In this document: positions 57,501 to 64,000 of the stretch, piece after piece
Position numbering within the stretch: position 1 is the stretch's first letter
Layout: the number at the start of each line of letters is the position of its first letter
Assembly (NCBI GenBank): GCA_001657325.1
Contig: LWRO01000006.1
Span: 124,001-188,000, forward strand
Origin: Geitlerinema sp. BBD 1991-9
Lineage (GTDB): Bacteria; Cyanobacteriota; Cyanobacteriia; Cyanobacteriales; Geitlerinemataceae
Direction of reading: 5' to 3'
DNA length: 64,000 nucleotides
Notes under the pieces: generated by a model
What the model saw: the letters and a program-made list of their open reading frames with translations, nothing else
The model's database searches: none
Told to the model about the DNA's origin: nothing
Program-made: the position numbers and the translations under genes

Positions 57501-59782
57501 CAAATATAAGTATTGGAAATGAAACCGCTTTCACCGAGGTTCGTAGCATCCAAGCTTTCAGCTAAAGCAGTTGCATCGGTTCCGGGGGTCAGCCAAACAA
57601 TCCAGTTCGCCGTGTCTTCGATTTCTGCGGCGGTGTAACTGTCGAGATCGGTGGATACGCCGATCGCCAAGCGAACGGGATCGGAAAGTGTCTCGCCACC
57701 GCCGAGATCGCTAATCAGGGAAAAGGATTTAAATTCGAGATTGCTGGATGCGTTGCTGTTGTCGTAGGCGATCGCTTTTAAGGTGTATCGATCGGGGGCG
57801 AGATTTTCCAGGTCGTACTCGAAGTTAAATCGCGCTCGTCCTTGGCTGTCGATCGAAAATTCGGTCACGTCTTCTTCGATGATTTCGATGCGCTGTCCTT
57901 GGCGGTTTTCTAACCAAAAATCCACGCGGTTTAAGTCGTCGATTCCGTTAGCATCGAAAACTCGCGCTCGATCGAAGTTCAACACTTCCCCAGTGGTATA
58001 AACGGGTAAAATGCTAAAGACTAAATCTTCTGGCGGTGCGTTAATTTCTGGGATTTCATCGCCAGAACCTCCATCGTCGATAATTGGCGGTTCTTCTTCG
58101 TCATCGTTGTTGTCAATCGCAAATCCTTGAATGGTACTACTTTCTTCACCCGCTGCGTCTGTGACGATCGACCGAATTCGATACTCGCCATCTGCCAATC
58201 CGCTCACGTCGTACTCGAGGTTAAAGCTCGATCGATCGTCGCCTTCCTCCGTCATTGTTCCCACGACGACTCGATCGATCTCTTCCCCATCTGCGCTTTC
58301 TAAAACCAACGTCACTGATTGAAGATCGTCAACCCCATCGACATCGGAAACCAAACCGCTTAAATCGAGGATTCGATCGCCTTCAACTCGAGAACTGTCA
58401 AGCTGCAGTTCCACCCATTGAGGCGTATGATTTTCGGGTTCTCCAGGCTCTCCAATGCCTCCACCGGGGGGATCTTCTCCCGGTTCACCCCCCCCTGAAT
58501 CGAGGTTCAACCCAAAAGAAACTTCCGCAACTTCACTCGTATCTCCCGTTTGGTCTTCCGCACGAACAGAAACGGTATAATTGCCCAATTCTAACCCAGA
58601 AATATCGTAGTCCCAAACGAGATCGCCTTGGTTTTCTTCGATGTTTTCAAACGTGGGATCTACAATTTCTAGCGTTTTGACGATCGATCCCGTATCATCG
58701 GCGATCGAAATCTCAATCTTCGCGACATCTTCAATCCCTTCACTATCAGACACCGTCAAATTCAACGCCAGAGAATCGTCCACAGTCAGCGAATCTTCAA
58801 CTAAATCAGAATGGAGAATTTGCGGTGCAGTTTTCAGATTAATTTCTTCCGTCCAAGCCTTGTAATCGTCGTCAATTAAATCTTCGACTTTGTGAATACC
58901 TTCCCCGCGCACCCCTTCCAGTCGAAACGCAATATCGTTATAATCTTTATCTGAACTCGCATCGGCACGCCAATCTTCTAAAATGTAAACTTGGCTCCCT
59001 GCATCGGCAATTTGTCCCACATGAAACATTTCGTTCGGGTTGGCACTGGCGAGGGAAAAGAGCGGTCGTTTAGAACCGCCGATTTCGGGATTTTCAAAAA
59101 CCTCTTGAATCAAACCATCGGGAACCAGAATAATTCCCATTCGATCGCCAACGTTCATCGAAAAAGTATTGCGTCCGGCGTAAGTTCCACTGTTTTCAAC
59201 ATCGGTTTCCCAGTCAAATGCCGCATCGAGACGTGCTGCATCGGTTCGATCGTCGATAATAATATGACCGAGGGTCGAATCGCTCATCGATCGACGCGCC
59301 ACTTCTTTAACCCACTCAGGAGAACCCGTCTCGAACTCCTCCAATCCCTCTAAACTAAAAATGCCAACTTGACCTTCATATTTGCCGCCGTCAATGAGAT
59401 AATCTACAGTAATATTTTCGTCTTCAACCGTGAAGTAACCGCTCGAAATTTCGAGGCCGGTAATCGCGTCGTATTCCGGTTCGAGGCTGAAACCGTAATC
59501 GCTGGCTTCCGCTGCGGAGAAAACGAGGTCGTAGGAACCCGCCGCCAAATCGGGAATATCAAATTCAGTTGCAGAACTGAGGGTTAAACTCCCCTCGTCG
59601 ATAAACTCCCCGGCTTCCGTTTCCAACGTCCAGTCAATGGCGGCCTCGACATTGGAGAATCCCAAATTCAGCTGTCCAGTTTCGGTAAAAGCGAAGCGAT
59701 ATCGATCTCGGAGTTCGGTGTCTGTAAAATTCTCAGTATATTCAACGAATCCTTCAAGGTTTTCAAAGTTGTGGGTCACCAT
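51569..59782 (-). CDS. Giant subtilase with P-domain-like insert, beta-propeller, Calx-beta and lectin domains
   Basis: A 2737-residue mosaic without signal peptide. Approximate order: DUF4114-like domain (200-285; GDRMGIILVPDGLIQEVFEN), three cadherin/Ig-like repeats, S8 protease with aspartate 851 (VVAIVDDGLKYDH), histidine 1043 (NPHGTAVAGIVAD), oxyanion asparagine near 1110 (FNNSWG) and serine 1249 (FGGTSAAAPFVSG). A P-domain-like stretch lies between Asp and His, and a second P-domain follows the protease. Then come SBBP-type propeller repeats (IAVDAEGNSYIVGFTLG), Calx-beta repeats (about 1985 and 2255), two C-type-lectin-like domains and a C-terminal region like XDD3 exosortase substrates. 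AGGAG precedes ATG 59782. It probably acts outside the cell. Confidence 0.88.
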   Translation of the reverse strand: MVTHNFENLEGFVEYTENFTDTELRDRYRFAFTETGQLNLGFSNVEAAIDWTLETEAGEFIDEGSLTLSSATEFDIPDLAAGSYDLVFSAAEASDYGFSLEPEYDAITGLEISSGYFTVEDENITVDYLIDGGKYEGQVGIFSLEGLEEFETGSPEWVKEVARRSMSDSTLGHIIIDDRTDAARLDAAFDWETDVENSGTYAGRNTFSMNVGDRMGIILVPDGLIQEVFENPEIGGSKRPLFSLASANPNEMFHVGQIADAGSQVYILEDWRADASSDKDYNDIAFRLEGVRGEGIHKVEDLIDDDYKAWTEEINLKTAPQILHSDLVEDSLTVDDSLALNLTVSDSEGIEDVAKIEISIADDTGSIVKTLEIVDPTFENIEENQGDLVWDYDISGLELGNYTVSVRAEDQTGDTSEVAEVSFGLNLDSGGGEPGEDPPGGGIGEPGEPENHTPQWVELQLDSSRVEGDRILDLSGLVSDVDGVDDLQSVTLVLESADGEEIDRVVVGTMTEEGDDRSSFNLEYDVSGLADGEYRIRSIVTDAAGEESSTIQGFAIDNNDDEEEPPIIDDGGSGDEIPEINAPPEDLVFSILPVYTTGEVLNFDRARVFDANGIDDLNRVDFWLENRQGQRIEIIEEDVTEFSIDSQGRARFNFEYDLENLAPDRYTLKAIAYDNSNASSNLEFKSFSLISDLGGGETLSDPVRLAIGVSTDLDSYTAAEIEDTANWIVWLTPGTDATALAESLDATNLGESGFISNTYIWDFDDGLSAAEITASIVNTPTVEVAYPDVPIPLRLLGRDPDYLEDEQWSLHQPIDPSDPNSNIIGVWEHPALRYPTGEFLSGEGVVVAIVDDGLKYDHIEFNPETGGRYRPDLSYDYTDGDDDPFPQSIESFNVDLKIDDFSKDSFTFDIPVTLTGVVVDVDVHFENTSLTPSELKALQDIAIELVSPEDSIDIPGDWFSLRNYSWYFPGWNDLNFAASDFIQENNPGELSLILADGFDRSFAGGTWKLHFYNDTYGPIPETWKSVVEKLGSFSIEITTINPHGTAVAGIVADEDGDKGTRGIAANADIAALRLIGNIDAIDYDYDIYGSTIAQTLYDDRRNAEIDIFNNSWGAFPFVHQPLATAALESGAKYGLDGLGNSYIFSAGNDRSRDIGSGLGYAQVNNYALTNSRHSIAVGAVTFKGEAGEIEIVRAPYSNPGAFVSAYSNNGLEGNPNGTDIVTTGVNINHRGRDTYVGYPAGKSGFGGTSAAAPFVSGVVALMREVNPHLSNRDIQHILAETSYKVDPDHHPDEVDPDYNRTESGWTTNGAGYDINYQYGFGAVNPKAAVELAAEWTTVTPEIRVETKFRNVNDDLPNGGTVGLSDSVEVESDITLEWVEVVADFAHEDWNDLSVILTSPDGTETVLRHSIPDLDISDVEIPHLAPEDPFRKGYWTFSTPRFWGESSEGEWTLQVLDEKGNDISGEWKGWKLNLYGTEPELPDPPSLFVEPTKHWTTEIGTPSWDSALDIAVDAEGNSYIVGFTLGDLHNNTNAGNNYENGHGDAFISKFDAKGNLVWTELLGGTEGDRFNQIDIGKDGNLYVTGSTFSSLAGAHQGGRDAFFAKYDTDGNLIWSHQLGTPQEDALDGVVTDNDGNLYTVGYTAGELFDSTSANSNGYDSIVIKWDTSGNQIWAKQIDLPSHVPMDVGFNATENRLEMAGWIYGAFPGQNHEGYLDGFVASIDTDGNIVRTLQLGTSDQDAIHGIDIDRHGNIAVHGVTWGAFPGQTQFGEGDIFAAKYDSDGELLWTRQFGTSEYDYGTYGDVQIDDFGNVLLSGTQSETTGSSFDGLVTAFDPQGQRIDWTEKLAYPAWDAMDNILLTNNSLYTLGRSHSSVDGQPYSGSMDVVIRKYDWKQIYTPGTSLDINDVHASAPAGNPMTAILSLSDKDAGILSSNTSNSASVEFSDGVFRVTGSVEAVNAVLDDVQYTPSDGYTGDFIINTAVTDALGRTSLGQTLLLEAATTVNLEVLDTEASEDGDAAVFAVTREENLDETLVVNYQIGGTANRDSDYQPLAGSVTLEPGQKGATISVVPNYDLLGEGDETVEITLTSGSDYILGSDINGTATIADSSTISRYGSFIYENPDTGNLYIVTERDTWYGAQAQAEALGGNLVTINDQAEQDWLIDTFGANEILWIGFTDNPVYGGSSGEFIWVNGEPVTYTNWHPSEPNNLGEEDSVHLHQDMGNFPNQGKWNDRPGSHILHGIAEIDPNQLDNPIVTMMVTDAKAGENGNAGQIVIQRFDDLSQDLTLDLTVSGSATPGADYEALPNQVTIPAGEKLITVPIHGIFDGRVESPETAIVEIQPGDYTLASQAIGQITIDDSATPFNPPVYTNPNTGNRYVLSQFDTWLGAQEHAEALGGRLVTIENEAENQWLIDTFGTIDAWIGFTDSPIYNAREGDFQWVGGEAVSYTNWLARTGEPNNVKNGVFEGEDFTHFRDNDFWSDLYISELPGWSPRQGIIEIPNDSGSLPYVNKDWQYSIDSFNDSMAGYDVGGTHYEIYGTALKETSDSIYLAINSNLPLSGVSSAYATDGHVGWGDLLFNFSGNNLDTASANGELFGIRFAELSDSGVSELGVYRNVRATDIAVENGMALWDASLSGYINWITQHGGTPTSADLSATDPYFNLSHHVPNSMVSGTKIGDVEVLNNANLFGLNFGQFGATGSNTMVLKFDRDLLPDGDYVYTLAPECDNDIVAGVGSLG

Positions 59783-60455
59783 GGTCGTTACTCCTGATGG
59801 ATGGATAAGAAAAATTCATAACTCTCGTTAATCTATCGGTAATTTGAGGGGTGATTTTCCGGAAAAGAGATCGAAATTTATTAAAACTTTATATTCATGA
59901 AGCTTTAATAAAGTCGTCGAGCGTGTGGGAGACAATCCCGTCCTATCGATCGAGAGTCATAACGTTTACGCTTAAGCGCTGGGTGCATCTCAATTCCAAC
60001 AGACCCATCATTCTCAACACCAAAACAGTTTAAAAGATAAGTTCTTTGATTTAAAATTTGTCGTCACGCTTAAAAAAAACAGATATTTTGTTGACAAAAT
60101 CGATTCAAAACCTTATACAGAATCGACTTCTCAAATCAAATCAGCAAATAAAATTGCCCCCATAGAGTCCTTGCATGCAAGGACTCTATGGGGGGTCGGG
60201 CGAACGGACAAAAACCCCCTTTCAGAATCCGATTCCGTATTAAAACATCCCGCAATTTGTCAAAAAACGAGCGTTCGATCTCGAAAATCGAGACAATCCG
60301 CGACAACGACCAACATCAACATCGATCGAACGCTCGAGTCTCAAACGACAACCCTTGAAAAATCAATCGATCGTGCGAAAATCAAACGGAGTCCCCGAGC
60401 CGGATCGTTTTGCGAATGCAACATTTGAGGCTCATCGTTCCTCTCACGGTATTCC
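59783..60455. other. 673-nt divergent region with a 38-bp palindrome
   Basis: The region separates the giant subtilase from the sugar symporter, so it should hold both promoters. It is AT-rich at 60030-60150. Frames open on the plus strand (60171-60428) are not protein-like. The palindrome at 60157 lies in the middle. Confidence 0.5.
60157..60194. repeat. 38-bp perfect palindrome
   Basis: The arm CCCCCATAGAGTCCTTGCA is followed at once by its exact reverse complement, with the centre at TGCATGCA. It shares the TAGAGTC/GACTCTA core with hairpins at 7106 and 19117, but here it sits between divergent genes, where no terminator is needed. Confidence 0.8.
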
Positions 60456-61778
60456 ATGACTGCTTCCAAACTGACTCCTCGCACCATCACGGCTTTCGCG
60501 CTCCCAGCCATTCCCATTTCCGCCCTCGGCTTACCGCTCGTCGTCTACCTTCCACCCTTCTACGGCAGTGAAATGGGATTGGGACTGTCAACCATCGGAA
60601 CGATTTTCGCCATCGCGCGCGTTTGGGATCTCGTCACCGACCCCGTCTTGGGTATCGTCAGCGACAAATTCACAACGCGCTTGGGACGACGCAGGCATTG
60701 GATTATCCTGTCCGTCCCCATTTTAGCGGCGAGTGCCTATGCTGTATTTTTGCCCACACCGCCCGTCAGTGCCAGATATCTACTGTTTTGGATGGTGGTT
60801 CTGTATGCCGGATTTACGATGTTGAGTATTTCCCACATGTCGTGGGGGGCAGAGCTGTCCGACGACTACGACGATCGATCGAGAGTTCAGGGTTGGCGAG
60901 AGTTCGCGCTCATTTTTGGCATGTTGGCGGTGTTGGCCATTCCGGCGATCGTCCAGCAAACGGAAGCCGCAAACTATCAAACGAAAGTTGCGTCGATGGG
61001 ATGGTTCGTCATTCTCACGCTCCCCGTCACCGTGGGAATTGCTGTCACGTCCGTCAGCGAACGCCCAGTTCCACCGTCAAAACACGTTGGATTGCGTCGC
61101 TCTCTCGCAATCGTCCTTCAAAACCGCCTCCTGCAACGGGTTCTCTTAGCCGACTTTCTCACCGGACTCGCACCGGGCATCGTCGGCTCGATTTACCTCT
61201 TCTTCATCAGTGAAGTGATGGCGTTGCCGGAGTGGTCGAGTTTAATTTTATTGTTGTATTTCACGGCGAGTTTGGTCGGCGTTCCCGGATGGATTTGGCT
61301 GAGTTGTCGCATTGGCAAGCACCCCACTTTTATCGTGGCGATGGTTTGGATGGCGGCGACGCTGCCGTTGCTCTTGTGGGTACAACCCGGAGACTTAGGA
61401 TGGAACATCACCGTTAACACCCTGTTCGGCTTAGCCAACGCCGCGAGTCCGTTTCTGCTTCGATCGATCCTGGCCGACGTCACAGAAATCGACAATCTCC
61501 AATCGGGAACGCAACGGACGGGCTTGTATTACGCCTTACTGATGATGACGAACAAGTTCGGCTATGCTTTGGCGGTGGGCGTGACGTATCCCGTGCTGGA
61601 CTGGATTGGCTTCGTCCCAGAGGCGACGAATACCCCGGAAACCTTGTCGGCGTTGAAGTGGCTGTTCGTCTTGTCGCCAATTCCTCTGGTTTTACTGGCC
61701 GCACTGACGTTGTGGCGGTTTCCGCTAGACGCTCAGCGGCAACAAGAACTCCGCAAACAGCTATCGCTCAAGCACTAG
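60456..61778 (+). CDS. GPH-family (MelB-like) cation/sugar symporter
   Basis: A 440-residue membrane transporter with 12 helices. The family motif is DPVLGIVSDKFTTRLGRRRH after helix 2, followed by LSISHMSWGAELSDDYDDRS, the conserved loop in glycoside-pentoside-hexuronide:cation symporters. LRSILADVTEIDN in the second half fits too. It should move a sugar or glycoside with Na+ or H+; the substrate cannot be told. ATG 60456. It converges with and overlaps the glycosyltransferase gene by 11 nt. Confidence 0.88.
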   Translation: MTASKLTPRTITAFALPAIPISALGLPLVVYLPPFYGSEMGLGLSTIGTIFAIARVWDLVTDPVLGIVSDKFTTRLGRRRHWIILSVPILAASAYAVFLPTPPVSARYLLFWMVVLYAGFTMLSISHMSWGAELSDDYDDRSRVQGWREFALIFGMLAVLAIPAIVQQTEAANYQTKVASMGWFVILTLPVTVGIAVTSVSERPVPPSKHVGLRRSLAIVLQNRLLQRVLLADFLTGLAPGIVGSIYLFFISEVMALPEWSSLILLLYFTASLVGVPGWIWLSCRIGKHPTFIVAMVWMAATLPLLLWVQPGDLGWNITVNTLFGLANAASPFLLRSILADVTEIDNLQSGTQRTGLYYALLMMTNKFGYALAVGVTYPVLDWIGFVPEATNTPETLSALKWLFVLSPIPLVLLAALTLWRFPLDAQRQQELRKQLSLKH

Positions 61779-62766
61779 CCTGTGCTAACAAAACTTCGAC
61801 AATGCGGCGTCGAAAAAATCGATCGTTTTCCTCGTACCACTGTCGCGCCCGTTCGCCCAGTTGTCGGCGCGTGGCGAGATCCGATCCCCAAACCATTTCG
61901 ATCGCCGATTCTAACGCCGATTTCGTGACGTTGTATCGAATGCCCCAACCGTGCGGTTGCGTCGTTGCGTACTGGACGAGAACCCCCCGTTCGGACGTTA
62001 CCACTTCGTTCATGGGAGGCGCGTCAGTGGTGACGGTGACGGCTTGACAACTCATCGCTTCGACGAGACGGTGTCCGAATCCCTCCATCTGAGTGGGGTA
62101 AACGTGAACGCCGTTCGTATTTTGATAGGTGATGAGGGTGTCGTCCGGTAAAAATCGATCGATATAGTCGATGTTGTTCGCCAGCATCTCGGGAGATGGC
62201 GGTGCATGGCGAACGACCGTTAGGGTGGGAAAGTCGGGACGACTGCGCCACAGTTCCAGTAGAACTTTCGTTCCCAGACGCGGTGAGGCACTGGCGAGGT
62301 GGAAGCAGCGATCGTAGTTGGGGGAAACGCCGATCGATTGTCGATCGAGGCTACTAAAACTGATAAATTCCGTAGGAGCAAAGGGCGAAAAAATCTCTCG
62401 CGCCAACTGGGTCTTACATAAAATACAGTTGAATCGATCGAGATAAGGTTTCCACTCGTCGCGAAACCACTCCTGATTGGGGAGCAGACAGTTAACGCGG
62501 GCGAAGGGAAACCAACGGGGTACGACATCCTCGACAAACAAGTTGATATCGTAGCGGGGACACGCCCGCCAACGGGTGCTGATAAACTGTTCTGCACTCG
62601 TGGCAAGGCGACGGAATTTGTGGCGGAGACTCGAGTGACCGACAGGGTAACGATAAACTCGAAAACCCACTCGTTCTAGGATTTCCGCCAGGAGTTGCGT
62701 ATCGCGAGTTAAGCCAGAGCCATTGTCGCGAGCGATAAGGTTAATGGAAATTTTACCTTCGGCCAT
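61768..62766 (-). CDS. Glycosyltransferase (GT4-like)
   Basis: A 332-residue cytoplasmic enzyme. It opens with NLIARDNGSGLTRDTQLLAE, a GT-B N-terminal pattern, and the donor-binding half has VYPTQMEGFGHRLVEAMSCQ, the E-x7-E motif of retaining GT4-like enzymes, followed by APPMNEVV. No membrane helix is present. Acceptor and sugar are unknown. It overlaps the symporter's 3' end by 11 nt. The start is ATG 62766. Confidence 0.85.
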   Translation of the reverse strand: MAEGKISINLIARDNGSGLTRDTQLLAEILERVGFRVYRYPVGHSSLRHKFRRLATSAEQFISTRWRACPRYDINLFVEDVVPRWFPFARVNCLLPNQEWFRDEWKPYLDRFNCILCKTQLAREIFSPFAPTEFISFSSLDRQSIGVSPNYDRCFHLASASPRLGTKVLLELWRSRPDFPTLTVVRHAPPSPEMLANNIDYIDRFLPDDTLITYQNTNGVHVYPTQMEGFGHRLVEAMSCQAVTVTTDAPPMNEVVTSERGVLVQYATTQPHGWGIRYNVTKSALESAIEMVWGSDLATRRQLGERARQWYEENDRFFRRRIVEVLLAQASA

Positions 62767-62971
62767 GTCCTCTCCTACAGTGACCGGCGAACGGTCATCG
62801 ACGATCGGCCGTGGAAATAGGTGATTGGCGATCGATTGCTGTAGACGAGGTTAGCAAAGATCGATTCCAGGTCGTCGCGATCGAGGAAACAGTGGGATAT
62901 CATCGTTCAAGACCGCCCGTCTGCGATGGACTTCGATAAGATTCGATCGTAGACCCCAGGAGATCGAAAAA

Positions 62972-63301
62972 ATGAACGACAGCTACGATTCCCTCTACGT
63001 CGGACTCGTCCGCAATCTTGCCAAACGTAAACGCCAGGCTCTTTCTGAAGAACTCGAAACCCTCATCGAAGCGATTCAGAACGAAGGCTATACCTTTGCT
63101 GACCTCATCGGTGCCTTACGTGATATTATTCGCCGTCAAAAGATCGGGGGCTACTGGGACGATTGTACGAGCGATCTCGATCGAGCCTTTGAGTCGGCCT
63201 TGAAAGCCCAGGAAAGCCGAGATGTCCGGGAAACGCGAGACGTGCGGGAAACGCGAGAGGAAGACGATTGGCGCGAACGGGAAAGTCCCATTACGGGCTA
63301 G
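62972..63301 (+). CDS. Small helical protein with acidic/basic repeat tail
   Basis: A 109-residue soluble protein. The first 70 residues are helical (LAKRKRQALSEELETLIEAI; TFADLIGALRDIIRRQKIGG) and resemble small conserved cyanobacterial proteins of unknown role. The tail contains a tandem RDVRET repeat coded by an 18-bp duplication (63218-63253), ending DDWRERESPITG. I do not recognise a family. ATG 62972 starts the frame. No clear ribosome site is seen. Confidence 0.65.
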   Translation: MNDSYDSLYVGLVRNLAKRKRQALSEELETLIEAIQNEGYTFADLIGALRDIIRRQKIGGYWDDCTSDLDRAFESALKAQESRDVRETRDVRETREEDDWRERESPITG

Positions 63302-63844
63302 CGATCGGAGAACGCTCACACGCTGTTTTGGGGGTCTAAGTTTCGGCTTCGGGATCGATCCCCAGCGCTCGCGATCTTGCAGCTCGACGATCGGCGTACG
63401 TGCCGCAGAGATCGGCAACTCATTTCCGTTTTTGTCGCTCCCGTCCGACAAGTGTCGATCGATCTCTAGACAATTCTCCGCGAGGACTCCGTCAACAGCT
63501 ATGCATAAAACCCGTTCGCACAAGTTCCACTTAGAAGGCGTTTGTCCGCACACCAGCAAAGCTTTTCTTAAATCTTCGGCTCCCGTTCCAGGCAAAAGCA
63601 ATTCGATCGAGATCGACGGAGTGCTTTTTTTGGGCTAAACTTTTGGGCTAAACCATGAAATTCAACCCTCAATTCCACCCTCAAGGTAGAGAGACGGGTA
63701 CGGCAAATCAACTCGATCGCTTTTCCCACAAGATATGTTGTGCGTCGTCGTAAAACTTGATATCGGTGACTCTCAACACTTCATAAGCGAAAGAACGAGC
63801 AGGACGAAACATTTCCTTAAAAAGTCGAGTTCGACGGCAATAAG
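63302..63844. other. 543-nt region without a clear gene
   Basis: Frames on both strands overlap here (for example 63222-63638 plus and 63116-63601 minus), but none has a ribosome site or family-like sequence. From about 63640 the DNA is AT-rich and looks like a promoter region for the gene at the right edge. Confidence 0.45.
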
Positions 63845-64000
63845 ATGAGTCTAAAAAACACGATTTTTGAGGATTTTGACTGGGTAAGTCCGATGAGATT
63901 TGATGTTTGTTCGGGTGAAGACAGACGAGTGGAATTCAAACGGTCTTCGTTCTATCACTTTTTCTCAAAATTTAACGATGAATTCCAGGCATTTTTGTCG
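63845..64000 (+). CDS. Possible start of a gene cut by the window edge
   Basis: An ATG at 63845 opens 52 codons to the window end without a stop, starting MSLKNTIFEDFDWVSPMRFD and rich in phenylalanine and charged residues. No ribosome site is clear. The AT content is higher than in neighbouring genes. An open stretch of this size can arise by chance, so this is only a candidate. Confidence 0.3.
   Translation, partial: MSLKNTIFEDFDWVSPMRFDVCSGEDRRVEFKRSSFYHFFSKFNDEFQAFLS

Noticed and set aside
60171-60428. 85-residue gene in the subtilase-symporter spacer
   Set aside because: It begins inside the 38-bp palindrome, lacks a ribosome site and is rich in Ser/Thr/Arg without any recognisable pattern.
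63116-63638. Overlapping frames on both strands after the small helical protein
   Set aside because: Each overlaps the 62972 gene or the other, neither has a ribosome site, and the sequence is typical of shadow frames.

Overview
The window is chromosomal DNA from a cyanobacterium. The diagnostic genes are petH, encoding a ferredoxin-NADP reductase with a phycobilisome-linker-like N-terminal domain, psbU, ycf3, the NDH-1 genes ndhF and ndhD, a DUF3120 membrane protein, a zinc-ribbon Ser/Thr kinase with WD40 repeats, and several large CHAT/TPR, hemagglutinin-like and Calx-beta surface proteins. The CGATCG core recurs throughout, and heptanucleotide tandem repeats and long palindromes typical of filamentous cyanobacteria are common. 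I cannot name the genus. A filamentous, non-heterocystous type is only a guess.

Layout. 1-12.8 kb: a MazG fragment, two ABC exporter half-transporters, obgE, a Mo-nitrogenase C-terminal-domain protein, a small four-helix transporter, the kinase, a HAD hydrolase, an orphan oligopeptide-type permease and a response regulator. 12.8-16.7 kb: gatC, ycf3 and ispD, then a decayed zone with remnants of an Rpn-type nuclease gene and of IS630 and IS5 family transposases around a response regulator. 17-31 kb: formaldehyde detoxification (frmA and an S-formylglutathione hydrolase), an S1-domain protein, DUF389, DUF3120, an FHA-adenylate cyclase, psbU, nadB and a dihydroorotase-like protein that lacks its metal ligands. 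31-39.7 kb: a double-domain histidine phosphatase that seems to start at CTG, petH, an NnrU/Z-ISO-like protein, a thioredoxin, ndhF and ndhD.

39.8-59.8 kb is the accessory block. It holds a DUF1822-like protein, a membrane CHAT protease with a C-terminal TPR domain, an overlapping exported Fn3-like/TPR protein, a second TPR-CHAT protein, a 1501-residue polypeptide that joins a hemagglutinin-type passenger to two POTRA domains and an FhaC-type barrel, a small Ig-like protein, and a 2737-residue subtilase mosaic. 60-64 kb: a GPH-type sugar symporter, a glycosyltransferase, a small helical protein and a gene cut by the window end.

Most convergent gene pairs are separated by strong inverted repeats that could end transcription on both strands. 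The best candidate for an undescribed system is the CHAT / fused two-partner secretion / subtilase block. The sequence suggests a surface-to-cytoplasm proteolytic or adhesion module, but no function is demonstrated.
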